A DNA stretch of 64,000 bases from Pholis gunnellus (Eukaryota > Chordata > Actinopteri > Perciformes > Pholidae), in contig OU342820.1 of the NCBI GenBank assembly GCA_910591455.2, positions 20,988,128 to 21,052,127 on the forward strand, read 5' to 3'. Numbering within the stretch: position 1 is the stretch's first letter; every line of letters begins with the position of its first letter. The notes below the pieces were generated by a model. The model was given only the letters and a program-made list of their open reading frames with translations. It ran no database searches and was not told the DNA's origin. The position numbers and the translations under genes were made by a program. Positions 50,164 through 61,028 of this stretch are shown here, in pieces.

Positions 50164-51299
50164 ACACATACGAATTAATAAATACAGTAAACAAATAAAA
50201 TTATAATAACAATGTTTAACCCCAGTTTTGTTTCAACACACAGAAGTAATTTAAGACTTAAAGGGCATGAAGTTAATAATCTGTCGATAATATTTTATTT
50301 ATTTATTTAGTTATTTTTAGCCTGTTGTAAGGTCATCCCGCTCTTTTCTTGCTGTGTCACTGCAGGAGGAGATAAATCTCTTTACAGTTGGGCCAACTCC
50401 TCATTCTCTGACAGCAGCACACACACACTGAGCATTTAGTGGTGAGTAACAAGCATATTATTACTATCATTATTAGTAATAGTAGTAGTAGCAGTAGTAG
50501 CAGTATTGTACATGAGTTTTCAATCAATTTCCTTGTTCTAATGCTTAATGATTATTCAGATTTTGATCATAATCAATTTAATGTATTAATGACAACTAAG
50601 TAGTAGGACTAAAGGATTTTGACTTTTCTAATTTTTCATCAGACCGAAAATATTTCTTTTGACTTACAGGCTTAGTGTAGGACTCCTTTCACAGTTTAGT
50701 CCAAACATAAACACATGTTTCTGTTAATCACGTAGAATAAACGTATCACTCCATATTGTCACCGATGTACAGTTAAACTGCTTTAAAGGTCAAACGCAAA
50801 ACATGAATATTAGAATTGGAATCAACAAATTAACTGTAGTGGTCGGGGTAAACAACTACAAAAATGATGGCCAGAAAATGTTGGTCCACAAAATGTATAA
50901 GTTTATTATAAGAGTTGATATTTTTATTTTTGTATATCAATTCATCAATAAACCTCCTATAAACCACTAAAACTGTCCCCAGACTCCTGTTACCATGTGT
51001 TCATATGTGTTGAATGTTTTGTTCACCTACATTTTTGCTAAAGAAGTCTATAATGTTATTGGGAAATATTAAATACAACTTCCGGTGAACACTAAAAACC
51101 ATATTGACCAAACTGAAGCGATCCAAAACACATTTGAGAGAGTCGACAAAAGAAGTGTATGATGTTAAAATAAACAAACTTTCGTAATTTATTTGGTAAT
51201 AGTCCAACTGGAGTTTCTTATTTTACATCGCTAGTTTTTAAATACAACTCGACCGGATGTACAACGATAACCGGAACACACACATGAACGTTGTGTTTC

Positions 51300-51409
51300 T
51301 CACCGGAGCATTTTATGCAAAGGACTGTCAACAAACAATATGGCGACTTAACTAAACCCTACTCGACGTTACAAATGGAGGGTGAAAGCTTCTGTCGGTG
51401 ATAAAGAAG
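51300..51409 (+). promoter_or_regulatory. Candidate pigq promoter and non-coding first exon
   Basis: AATATGGCGAC at 51337-51347 is a YY1-like motif and lies in a small CpG-containing block. The segment ends AAAGAAG|GTAAAT, a usable donor. The pigq start codon is preceded by an acceptor (CTCCTCAG at 52894-52901), so a spliced 5'UTR is required; this is the best upstream partner I see. The ATG in the motif opens a three-codon uORF (Met-Ala-Thr-stop). Confidence 0.35.
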
Positions 51410-51972
51410 GTAAATAATGTGTATTTTTTACACACATATCTGGTGTCCATACTGTCGTTACACCTTTGACGTCATACCTCTCCGCGAGATGATGGAGCGT
51501 CATCATTTTTATATTTAAATGTATTTGATTGCAGATGAAAAGTATCCTTTATGGCTAAATCTGACACATTAACACGATGGACTCAAGTGGTCATTTTAAT
51601 TAATGTGCTTTGTACCTTTTTAAATAAACAAGAACATATTTTATTTGTAGTTTAACACATTTGCTTTGCGCTAAATCTAAAGCCACTGACGTCACACACA
51701 TCAATAGCTGCCTCGAGCTCTATCCGTTGCCACAACAACACGCGAGACATTCAATATGTCAAGGTCATAAAAAGTAGGTCAACCACCTCGTGCCGTTTGT
51801 TTCCGTTTCATTGCTTTATTGTGTGTCCTCCCATCGCACGTCTTTAATAACAGGAATATCTTTCATAAATCACAGAGATCCACTACAGCAGGTGTTATTA
51901 CACATAACTATTAAAATACCTTTTATTACAGTTCGTTTTTATGTATTCTTGATGTTTTGTTGCGCATGTGGT

Positions 51973-52450
51973 CAGTTGTGGAAGAAGTACTCACTGGTAA
52001 CAATACCACAGTGTAGAAGTACTCTGCTACAAGTAAAAGTACTGCATTCAAAATATGTCTGAAGTACAAAAGTACGAGCATCAAAATATCCTTAAAGTAA
52101 TATAATATAAAACATATTGCATATTATTGTATAATAATAATTACATTACTCTAATGTTGAAGCTGGTAAATGCGAGGCTTATTTTCTAGTGTACCTGTTT
52201 ATATCCATAATAATAAATCATAATGTATTTGTTTAATATGTTGTGTATGAATCTGCAGAGTAACTACAGTTATCAAATAAATGTAGTGCAGTTAAATGTA
52301 ATACATTTGTCTCTGAGATGTTAAGGAGCAGAAAAATAAAACACAAGAAAATACTCAAGTAAAATAAAAGTGCCTCAAAACTGTACTTCAGTAAAGTTCT
52401 GGAGGAAATGTGCTTATTTAAGTAAATACAACATAGAGTAGTACAGACGT
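51973..52450 (+). repeat. AGTAC-rich dispersed repeat (family B), longest copy
   Basis: It begins GTTGTGGAAGAAGTACTCAC, continues with ACAAGTAAAAGTACTGCATT and ends in AAATACTCAAGTAAAATAAA and related blocks. It is a probable non-autonomous transposon remnant upstream of pigq, with no coding capacity. Confidence 0.65.
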
Positions 52451-52946
52451 GTGTAGATGGTATTGAAACAATCAAGTTTGTTTGTTAGTTTGTTTGACAT
52501 CTCGTTTTATATAAATTATCCCAATTTCTGCCAAAAATATCACATTTAATCTGAAAAGACGTGAATTAAACTTTTACTAAATGTACGGGACGCTAGCGAG
52601 CCGTTTGCTCTTTAGATCTGCTTCACTCCAGCTTCAGGTTGGAGCTTCAACTCTCACTTTTCTTTTCTTTCCTGTAAACTTCTTGGAGTTATTGCTGAAC
52701 CCCTTTAAAAGAAAAACTACATATTAGTGTGTTTTAAAGATACAAATGGGCTTCAAGCCACATGCAGGGTTAATAAATCAGAAATGATTGAGAGATGGAC
52801 GAACACATTGTTGTTTTCTATAATAATAGAAATATAGATTTGCACCAGCTGTTCCCGATTCTGCGTAACCTGAGCTGCTTGTTTTTCCTTCTCCTCCTCA
52901 GATCCTCAGAGCTGCTGCAGGCTGAACGCTGAGCTTCGCTGACGTC

Positions 52947-55900
52947 ATGGTGCTGAAGGTCTTCTTCCCGCAGTGCTGTAACCGGGCGGACAGCGGCCTG
53001 CTGGTCGGCCGCTGGATCTCCGGCCACGACTCTGCCGTGGTGCTGGCGGTCATCCACTACCCGTTCATCCCGGGACAGGTCAAACAGTACGTCCAGCAGG
53101 TCAGTGCAGCAGCGCACACACCTCCGTGTCCCCTCAAGTCTGGATCAGGCTCAGATTTAGCCTCTCATGTGTTCGTGACATTTCAGTCACAGAGCCAAAC
53201 ATCTGTTTTCTGAATATCTGGTGACTTTGTGAACAATTCTCACTGCTGTTTTCAAGGTGTTTTCAGCTTTCTTAAGGACTCTTTTGGATGAAATCTGCAG
53301 CACATTAATACCAGATTTCTAACCGGCTGCTCCTCTTTTATCCAAACAAAGATGATCGATGGACATAATTCTTGCTCAATTTGTATGTGAACTGAAATGA
53401 GGCACACTTCTTCGTTAAGGCACACACGTTAAAAGTCTTTGTTGGTCCCTCCTCCTCCTCCCTCTTCTTCCCCCAGATGAAGGCTCAGAGTGGGGGGGAG
53501 CTGTCGGTGCTGGGCTCCTGGAGTTTACCCAAAGACGGTCAGGAGGGCATGGAGAGCTTCCTCAGAGACCTCAGCACCATCTTCCCCCAGGAGCGCTGGC
53601 TCCAGATCAACCGCGAGTTGGGCAAGACGGGCTTCACCTGCCAGGTCCTCCAGCGGGATCAGAGTAAGACCCTCAGACTGAGGTCCGCTGGGTTTATACA
53701 GCAGGACTGGAGGTCTCTGATAGGAAGTATATATATATATATATACACATATAAGTATATGTGTGTGTGTATATATATATATATATATAGGAGACATTAC
53801 ATGAAGTTCTCATGTCTAGTTTTAGTTCACGTCTCTTTGCAACTTGACAAGAATCAATTCAACTGTTAATAATTTGCTGGTTTTGGGGTGAAAAGTATTG
53901 ACCATTGATACAAAGTTTCTGTCACTTTAATTTATTTAATTTAGAGTTAATACGTTTCTTATCTGTGTGGAGTATTTAATAAACCTCAGCAGGACTTTTT
54001 GTTGAAGGAAGTAAAGTAGAGGTTACAGTGAATTCATCTTCGTCTCGGCCAGATGGAAAAGTCATTCAGCGGGAAACGAAAAAGAAGGTTGAGGGAGGTG
54101 ATGAAGAAGAGGAGCAGGAGGAGGAGGAGGAGAAGGTGATCTTCGTCCACTACGAGCAGAAGAAGGTGATGTTCTCACAGCTTCACCCCGTCGAGAACGG
54201 AGTTCCTGACCCCAAAACGGATCCACCGTCCGAGCTGAGACAGGTAGAGACAGAAGAGCTGCTTCTCTTTAAAGTTGGGAGGATGCAAGTCTCTGTTGTT
54301 TGTTTCTCTCACGATGCAGAAAAACAATAATGATGCAGCATGAAGTTCACTGGTTTTCATCTTGTGTTGTGTAAATTATCAAAAATCTGACTTGACATGT
54401 TTCCAGAGGACGAACAGAGTAAAGTGCATGTGTGGAAGTTTAGGTTACAAGTCCATGTGAGCAGGGAGTCAAGTGTATCTTCCTCCTCCTCCTCCTCCTC
54501 CTCCTCCTCCTCTGGTCCAGATGTTCCAGTCGGTGGCCGGCAGTGCTCCTCTGTTCTTCCTGGACCGGTACAACGACGGTCCTCTGAAGTCGACTCACTG
54601 GCAGTCCGACGGCCGAGAGGCGAGCATCCTCGTGGAGCTGCTGAAACAGGCCTCGGTGCCGCTCTGCATGCTCCTCGGCTGGCTGCTCTCCATCTGGACC
54701 TGGATCTGTAACGCCCGGTGAGCAGGGAGGAGACCCGACGGAGAACTACATGAATATACATGTTTCATTTCTGCTGCTTTTACCATAAGATATATATACA
54801 TGTTTCTTCTAGAGATGAATGAAGTATTCTGTCAATAGATCGGTGTCGTCTCAGTTCTGTCAGTGTTAGAGGAGCATCACTCATTATCTTCATCCTCATG
54901 ATCTTCATCCTCATGATCTTCATCCTCATTATCTTCATCCTCATTCTCTTCATGGTCATATTTCCTCCTCAGGATCTTCAGTCTCTTCCCGCTGCGCTTC
55001 CTGTCCTCTAAGCTGTCCACGTGTGTGCAGCTCAGCTACAGAACCGAACACATGAGGACGCTGAGCTCAGCGAAGCCGGCCGCCGGACACACGCACTTCA
55101 TCAGGTGACTGTTTTAATATTTACATGTTGCATTTGGAATGTGTAAGTACAATGTATCACTGCACTGTATCTATATTTCTGATTGAGTATTTGTTATTGT
55201 ATTTTATTATTATTGTGTATTAATATTGTAGTTCATCTTGAATTATGCTGTTTTAATCTGTCTCTCTCTGTGTCTCTCTCTCTTTCTCTCTCTCTCCGGC
55301 TGTCTGTCTGTCTGTCTGTCTCTCCGTCTGTCTCTCTGTCTGTCTCTCCGGCTGCCTGTCTGTCTGCAGGAAAGCGAACATGGTGGTGTCGTTCCTGGTG
55401 GACGTGTCTCTCGGCATGTTGCTGATGTGGTGGCTCTACAGAGACGACCACATCTCCATGTTGGCCAACACTCTGGTTCCTGCAGCTGATGTACGAGTTC
55501 ATTACTGAGATCAATAATATTATAGAAGAAGAAGAAATCATCTTTAAATCGAGCCCTCTTTTTCAAATGATTACAAACAGAACAAATAACATTAAGATGA
55601 TAATTAATATTAAAATAATTATATTTATAAATCGTGGTTTTGAGATAACGAGTGCAAAACTTTGTCCACTTCTGGCTTTAAAGAGGCTTCACAGCGGTTA
55701 AAGGATTTAGTTTCTACATCTTCTTCCAGAAAGTTTATGTTTAGTTAAAGTAATTATTGACCTCGATGTTTCATAATTAGCTTTTGGAAATTATAGATTG
55801 ATAAAAATATATAACTTGTGAGCAGACAGTCTGCTGACAGCCGAACAAACTGAGCCGGTGCTGTCGGACTTTCTCCGTCCCGACGTTTAACTGGTGTGGT

Positions 55901-58900
55901 TCTTCCTCAGCATGTGGCTAAAGAGCTGGAGGAGCTGCTGCAGTGGCTGATGGGAGCTCCCGCTGGGCTGAAGATGAACCGGGCCCTGGACCAGGTCCTG
56001 GGCCGCTTCTTCCTCTATCACATCCACCTGTGGATCAGTGAGTCTCAGCACAGAACACAGAACACAGAACACAGAACACAGAACACAGAACACAGAACAC
56101 AGAACACAGGACTCAGAGCTCAGCTAGAGACTTGATCCACCTTCATGCCTCCTGTCTCCCTCATGTCTCCCTCGTGTCTCCTTCCTGTCTCCCTCGTGTC
56201 TCCCTCCTGTCTTCCTCGTGTCTCCCTCATGTCTCCCTCGTGTCTCCCTCCTGTCTTCCTCGTGTCTCCCTCCAGGCTACATCCACCTGATGTCCCCCTT
56301 CATCGAGGGGATCCTGTGGTACGGAGGCCTGTCGGCCTGCTTGGGCCTGACCTTTGCCCTCTCGCTGCTCTCTGACATGGTCGCCCTGCTCACCTTCCAC
56401 ATCTACTGCTTCTACGTCTACGGAGCGAGGTGAGACTAGTCTATGTTCCAGAGGCCGTGTGGTAAATACATGAGGAGCACGTTGGTCGTGCTTCTTAGTT
56501 TTTGGTTTCAGAAGTATTGTGCTGGTAGATTTAACTTCTGTGAAGCCTCTCCTGATGGCGTCAGAGGTTTGGGAGGTTTTAGAAGTGTGTGTAACGTTCT
56601 ATTTGGTCCTGAATGTTTCGAGTAGAGCAGACAGAATCGGTCCTGTGGTGTAAACACACTCTGCTCACTCGCAAAAATCATCCCAGATGACCCACAAACT
56701 GAGCGCCATGTTTTGTGCACGAGAGGAAATGATCGCAGCTCGAGTGTTTCTGTACGAATGATGATCTTTTCTTTCTGTTCAGTCTGATTCACACTTTGCT
56801 CTCATGAAGTGACTTCTGTGATGCTTCTGCAGCTTCATACTTTGTTTTGTGTGAACAGAGTACTAGATGTACTGTATGCACTGTGCTGCAGTTAATAACA
56901 CAATACTGCATTTACTCCGTCAGGTGTTCTTGCAAATTCACCGTAACAATAGAATAACGTGTCACTATGAAGTAAATGTTGCACAAACCTGAGATCTGCA
57001 TCAGTTAAACTACTACACTATTTATACTGGAGTCTGTCTCCATCATATACAAATACAAGTATTTCATTCACCAAGCTTTTCAAAAACCAAGTAAAGAGTA
57101 AGTTAAGAGAAACGTGTTGTCTTCCACATACTGAGTCTGGTCGCTGTGCAAACATGAGAAGAAACAATGATACAATGAGTACAAGTAGTGTGAACAAAGT
57201 GCAGTAAACTACAGTAAGAGACGTGTTATGTTCTCATTGTTTTAGTGTGCAGAGTGACTCTTTTTTTGAGTATTCCTAATTTACTTACTGTAAATACTGT
57301 CAAAGTGTTGAATTGATGTGAGATGTTCCTTTAACTCGCCTGCAGGGGGCGTATCTTCACCTCTCTCTTCCTCTGTCGCTCTCTCGTTGAGACATTTGAT
57401 GAGTTTCTTCTTGACCTGTACGTCAGAGTCTCGGTTTGTCCTTTCTGACGGACATTGTGGGGTTTGGTGGACGTGGAGACACGTGGAGACACGTAGGGAC
57501 ACGTAGACACGTAGAGACATGTGGGGACATGTGGAGACACGTAGAGACACGTAGGGACACGTAGAGACATGTAGAGACATGTGGAGACACGTAGAGACAC
57601 GTAGGGACACGTAGAGACATGTAGAGACATGTGGGGACATGTGGACACGTAGAGACCCGTAGGGACACGTAGAGACATGTAGAGACATGTGGGGACATGT
57701 GGAGACACGTAGGGACACGTAGAGACATGTAGAGACATGTGGGGACATGTGGACACGTAGAGACCCGTAGGGACACGTAGAGACATGTAGAGACATGTGG
57801 AGACACGTAGAGACACGTAGGGACACGTAGAGACATGTGGGGACATGTGGAGACATGTGGAGACATGTAGAGACACGTAGAGACACGTGGAGACATGTGG
57901 GGACATGTGGAGACATGTGGGGACATGTAGAGACACGTAGAGACATGTAGAGACACATGGAGACATGTGGGGACATGTAGAGACATGTGGGGACATGTAG
58001 AAACCTGTAGAGACACATGGAGACATGTGGGGACATGTAGAGACATGTCTTCTTATTGTTGAATGCTGGCCGTTACACTCGCCTCCCTTTCACGTGGATC
58101 TCTGTGGCTGTGAGTTGGACGGGGTGACGGAGGACGGTGTGAGTTGGACGCTGTGACGGAGGACGGACGCTGTGATGAAGCTCGTGGATGTTGGAGGAGA
58201 GAGGAGGACTGAATTATGCATCTGCTCTAAAGATAGCTGGGCTCCGTCGCCCCGTGGTGCAGAATGAAATATTAGCCTCTCTCTCTCTCCTTGTTGCATA
58301 TTTATGCTCCAGCAGCTTTTGGAATGCGTGTTTTTAAATTCAGTTTGAGGAGCTTTGTCGGAGTGACTTATTAAATGTGTATGAACCTAAAAATATCTCC
58401 TGCTGTGATCACAGAGCAGTTTCCTCTTTGGAGAGGATGAGCTATAGCTCTTGCTGTCTTTATGAAGGATTACTATGTTAGATTATGTTAAATTAGATCT
58501 ATTTGTCCTCAAAGATGTATAACTTCCACTCCTCCCAGGTCTGTGCACAGAGTTCTGTTGTCTTTATATCTTAAAGGTCGTTTAGTTTTGTGATGGATGA
58601 AAGTTCACCACCAACAGATCCAGTGTTGTTTTTATGGTCCTGCTTCTTTTCTCAGAAGGATTTATATTTTATTTAAATATTTTACTGTCAGAACAGGGTG
58701 AGGAATATGGATTTTGTATCTTTGCCAGTAAGAAAATAAATAAGTTTAATTAATTGATAAAATGTATTAAGTTCTGTGAGTAAATATACAAACGATCAGC
58801 TGGTGGTGTGTTGTGTGTCATATTTTAGTAACATTTTCTATGACGCCGTTATCACTGACTGACTTTTTATAATTATAGTGTATTTTAATTATTATAGTTG

Positions 58901-59338
58901 TAATAAATTATAATATATTCACAATGCATTAACACCACTGGTATAATAATGTGATCATTATAATTCTCATACTTAATACATTATAATCATTTAATAATAC
59001 ATTATAATCAATGTTATAATGCATGATAATGTGTTATGTTATTATTATAAAGCACCATGAATATTTATGGTTGCTTATAACTATAATTATACAGTGCTTT
59101 ATAAGCAGTTTATAACACACTATAAGTGTTTATAAAGCATCATAATTAATCATATATTATATTACATTCTGTTTATATACTAGTATTGTTGATGGCGTGA
59201 GTTCGTTGTCGTTGTGTCCGTCAGGTTGTACTGTCTGAAGATCTACGGCCTCTCGTCTCTCTGGAGGCTCTTTAGAGGGAAGAAGTGGAACGTCCTGAGA
59301 CAGAGGGTGGACTCCTGCTCCTACGACCTGGACCAGGT

Positions 59339-59379
<41 letters not shown>

Positions 59380-60915
59380 CCTCACAGACAGACAGACAGA
59401 CGTTTACTATGAGTGTGTGTTGTCTTCAGCTCTTCATTGGGACGCTGCTGTTCACCGTCCTGCTGTTCCTGCTGCCCACCACAGCGCTCTACTACCTGGT
59501 CTTCACTCTGGTAGGAGACGCTTCTTCTTCTGCAGCACGATCCACTTTAACCCGGTTCAGACCACTGACCCACTGACAGCATCTATCACACCAAAGAAAA
59601 GCCTCAAGGATCATTTCAAATATATATTTGATTCATTAAGTTAGTTGTTCTGTGTTATATTCTCTTAAAGTTTTGTTAAAATGAGGAAGTTCCTCTCAGG
59701 TTCCTTCCTCTAGACACGATAACCACCACCACATGTTATTCCCATTAAACTTCCCTGGAAATTATTATACATTCTGACCTCAAAGTCCGGTCACATGGTA
59801 GCACATGCAAGTTGGATGACGTTACATGGCTCATGAATAGATTCTGGGTGGAGTTACCCGTTAAATAAATCATGAAACGTGTGTTTCAATGTGTCCACGT
59901 CATGCAAACTAGGATCATTTCCAAATACAATAGATGATTAAACATCCAGAACACGGCCACCCCTGATTGTTTCCAGCAGGGTGTGTTTGTTTTTAACGCC
60001 TGTGTGTCCCCGTGTGGTGCAGCTGCGGTTGGTGGTGGTTCTGTTCCAGGGCGTCCTCCACCTCAGCGTGGACTTCATCAACGCCTTCCCTCTGTTCGCT
60101 GTGGGCCTCCGCCTCACTCGGCCCCACCGACTGGCAGGTACTTCAGCTTCTATCACTGATCCGCTTCATTCCTGTCAAACTGATCAAATACAGAGTTACC
60201 GAGATGAAGATGTATAGAATATAAAACCCAAGGCTAACACCACAGGTTCTTCCTGTAGACCAGAAAGTTATCTTGTTGGATTTCTGCTTTGCTACGTGAA
60301 GACAGTTGAAATCAAAGTGCTAGTTCTATGGATGGATGACACAGTTTAGTCTGGACTTACTCTAATCTAACTGAATCTAATCGCTGTTCTTTTTCCAGAG
60401 GGCGTGAAGTTCAGGGTTCTGTGTGAAGAACCGGGGACGGCGCTACACCTGCTGATGGAGGTGAGAGCTCATGTTTCTGGGTTAAAGATCTTAAATGTAG
60501 AAGTTGTAGAGATGGTTTTACATTCATCGTGTTTTTCTTAATGTTCCTTCTCTGTGATGTTTGAGCTTCTCTCTGAAGGAGGAACGTTTCTTTGAGCTCA
60601 CATTAAATCTCACTTTAACACAACTAGTGTGATGTAGAAACTTCCAGGTCACAAACACTGAGAACGGACTTTTAAAAAGATAAACGAGAGAGAAGTCTCT
60701 TTTAAGTCCATCACATGATCCATGTTTCTCTTTTTTCAGTATTTGTTCTCTGGTGTTTCCTCCTCAGATTAACCCTCTGAAGTGCAGCACCGTGGTCCAG
60801 AACTACCGCACACCGACCTACAGCTGCTACCCCAAAGACTCGTGGGCCGCCCTCATCAAGAAACTGTTCGTGGGGGAGCTGATTTACCCCTGGAGGCACA
60901 AAACCACCAAGACGG

Positions 60916-60920
<5 letters not shown>
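52947..60920 (+). CDS. pigq: PIG-Q (GPI1), GPI-GlcNAc transferase subunit
   Basis: Thirteen coding exons, 594 residues: 52947-53099, 53477-53663, 54053-54243, 54521-54717, 54973-55104, 55370-55490, 55911-56037, 56276-56429, 59225-59336, 59430-59510, 60023-60137, 60399-60460, 60768-60920. PIG-Q stabilises the ER complex that transfers GlcNAc to phosphatidylinositol, the first step of GPI-anchor synthesis. The N-terminal cytosolic part begins MVLKVFFPQCCNRADSGLLV. A poly-Glu stretch from GAG codons lies at about residues 131-145. The Gpi1 domain has membrane segments around residues 220-240, 288-310, 374-421, 459-485 and 486-515 (for example LGWLLSIWTWICNAR, LGMLLMWWLY, LLFTVLLFLLPTTALYYLVF). 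Conserved pieces include PLFFLDRYND, WLMGAPAGLKMN, GRFFLYHIHLWISYI, LYCLKIYGLSSLWRLFRGKK and the C-terminal ELIYPWRHK. The human major isoform has 581 residues. Confidence 0.96.
54100..54135 (+). repeat. pigq: Coding GAG/GAA repeat in pigq exon 3
   Basis: GAAGAAGAGGAGCAGGAGGA and following GAG codons encode an acidic run (DEEEEQEEEEE). A trinucleotide repeat here can vary without frameshift. Confidence 0.85.
55255..55368 (+). repeat. (TCTC/TGTC)n tract at the pigq exon 6 acceptor
   Basis: TCTCTCTG/TGTCTCTC variants run without a break into GTCTGCAG|GAAAGCG. Confidence 0.9.
56049..56274 (+). repeat. Two tandem arrays filling pigq intron 7
   Basis: A 7-bp array (CAGAACA, about 8 copies, 56049-56107) is followed by a 10-bp array (TGTCTCCCTC, about 12 copies, 56151-56274) that ends at the exon 8 acceptor CTCCAG. 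Almost the whole 238-base intron is tandem repeat. Confidence 0.93.
57471..58048. repeat. 10-bp minisatellite of about 57 units in pigq intron 8
   Basis: Units of GAGACACGTA, GGGACACGTA, GAGACATGTG and GGGACATGTG, with occasional 8-base GACACGTA units (for example at about 57501, 57642 and 57751). Blocks of units recur as higher-order repeats of roughly 100 bases. The three long minus-strand ORFs (SPHVSTCLYVSLRVSTC-like) arise because 10 is not a multiple of 3 and no unit contains a stop. Confidence 0.96.
58090..58175. repeat. Short tandem duplication GGACG-CTGTGACGGAGGACG
   Basis: GTGAGTTGGACGGGGTGACG and GGAGGACGGTGTGAGTTGGA recur about two to three times with a period near 30 bases, in pigq intron 8 right of the 10-bp array. 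Confidence 0.7.

Positions 60921-61008
<88 letters not shown>
60918..61008 (+). repeat. (GA)n of about 45 units starting at the pigq stop codon
   Basis: The stop TGA overlaps the first GA unit, so the 3'UTR begins with about 90 bases of pure purine repeat. ORFs rich in Arg-Glu or Ser-Leu are artefacts. Confidence 0.95.
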
Positions 61009-61012
<4 letters not shown>

Positions 61013-61022
61013 GAAGTGGCTG

Positions 61023-61028
61023 AATAAA
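61023..61028 (+). terminator. Probable pigq poly(A) signal
   Basis: AATAAA 103 bases after the stop codon, directly after the GA repeat. A later AATAAA occurs at about 62871. Use of the first one gives a short 3'UTR made almost entirely of the repeat. Confidence 0.5.

Larger units (their letters stand above)
49786..52946. other. Divergent intergenic region between eef2kmt and pigq
   Basis: About 3.2 kb without a recognisable coding exon. An ETS-type site (ACTTCCTG, minus GGAAGT) lies at about 49808-49815, close upstream of eef2kmt. (AT)n spans about 50099-50160, (GTA)n about 50478-50505. A donor-like GTGAGTA at 50441 follows a possible 5' exon. A family B repeat covers 51973-52450. Confidence 0.6.

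Noticed and set aside
57281..58046. Three overlapping minus-strand ORFs of 207-251 codons in three frames
   Set aside because: They repeat SPHVSTCLYVSLRVSTC-like peptides because the 10-bp minisatellite lacks stops in every minus frame; they lie in a pigq intron.
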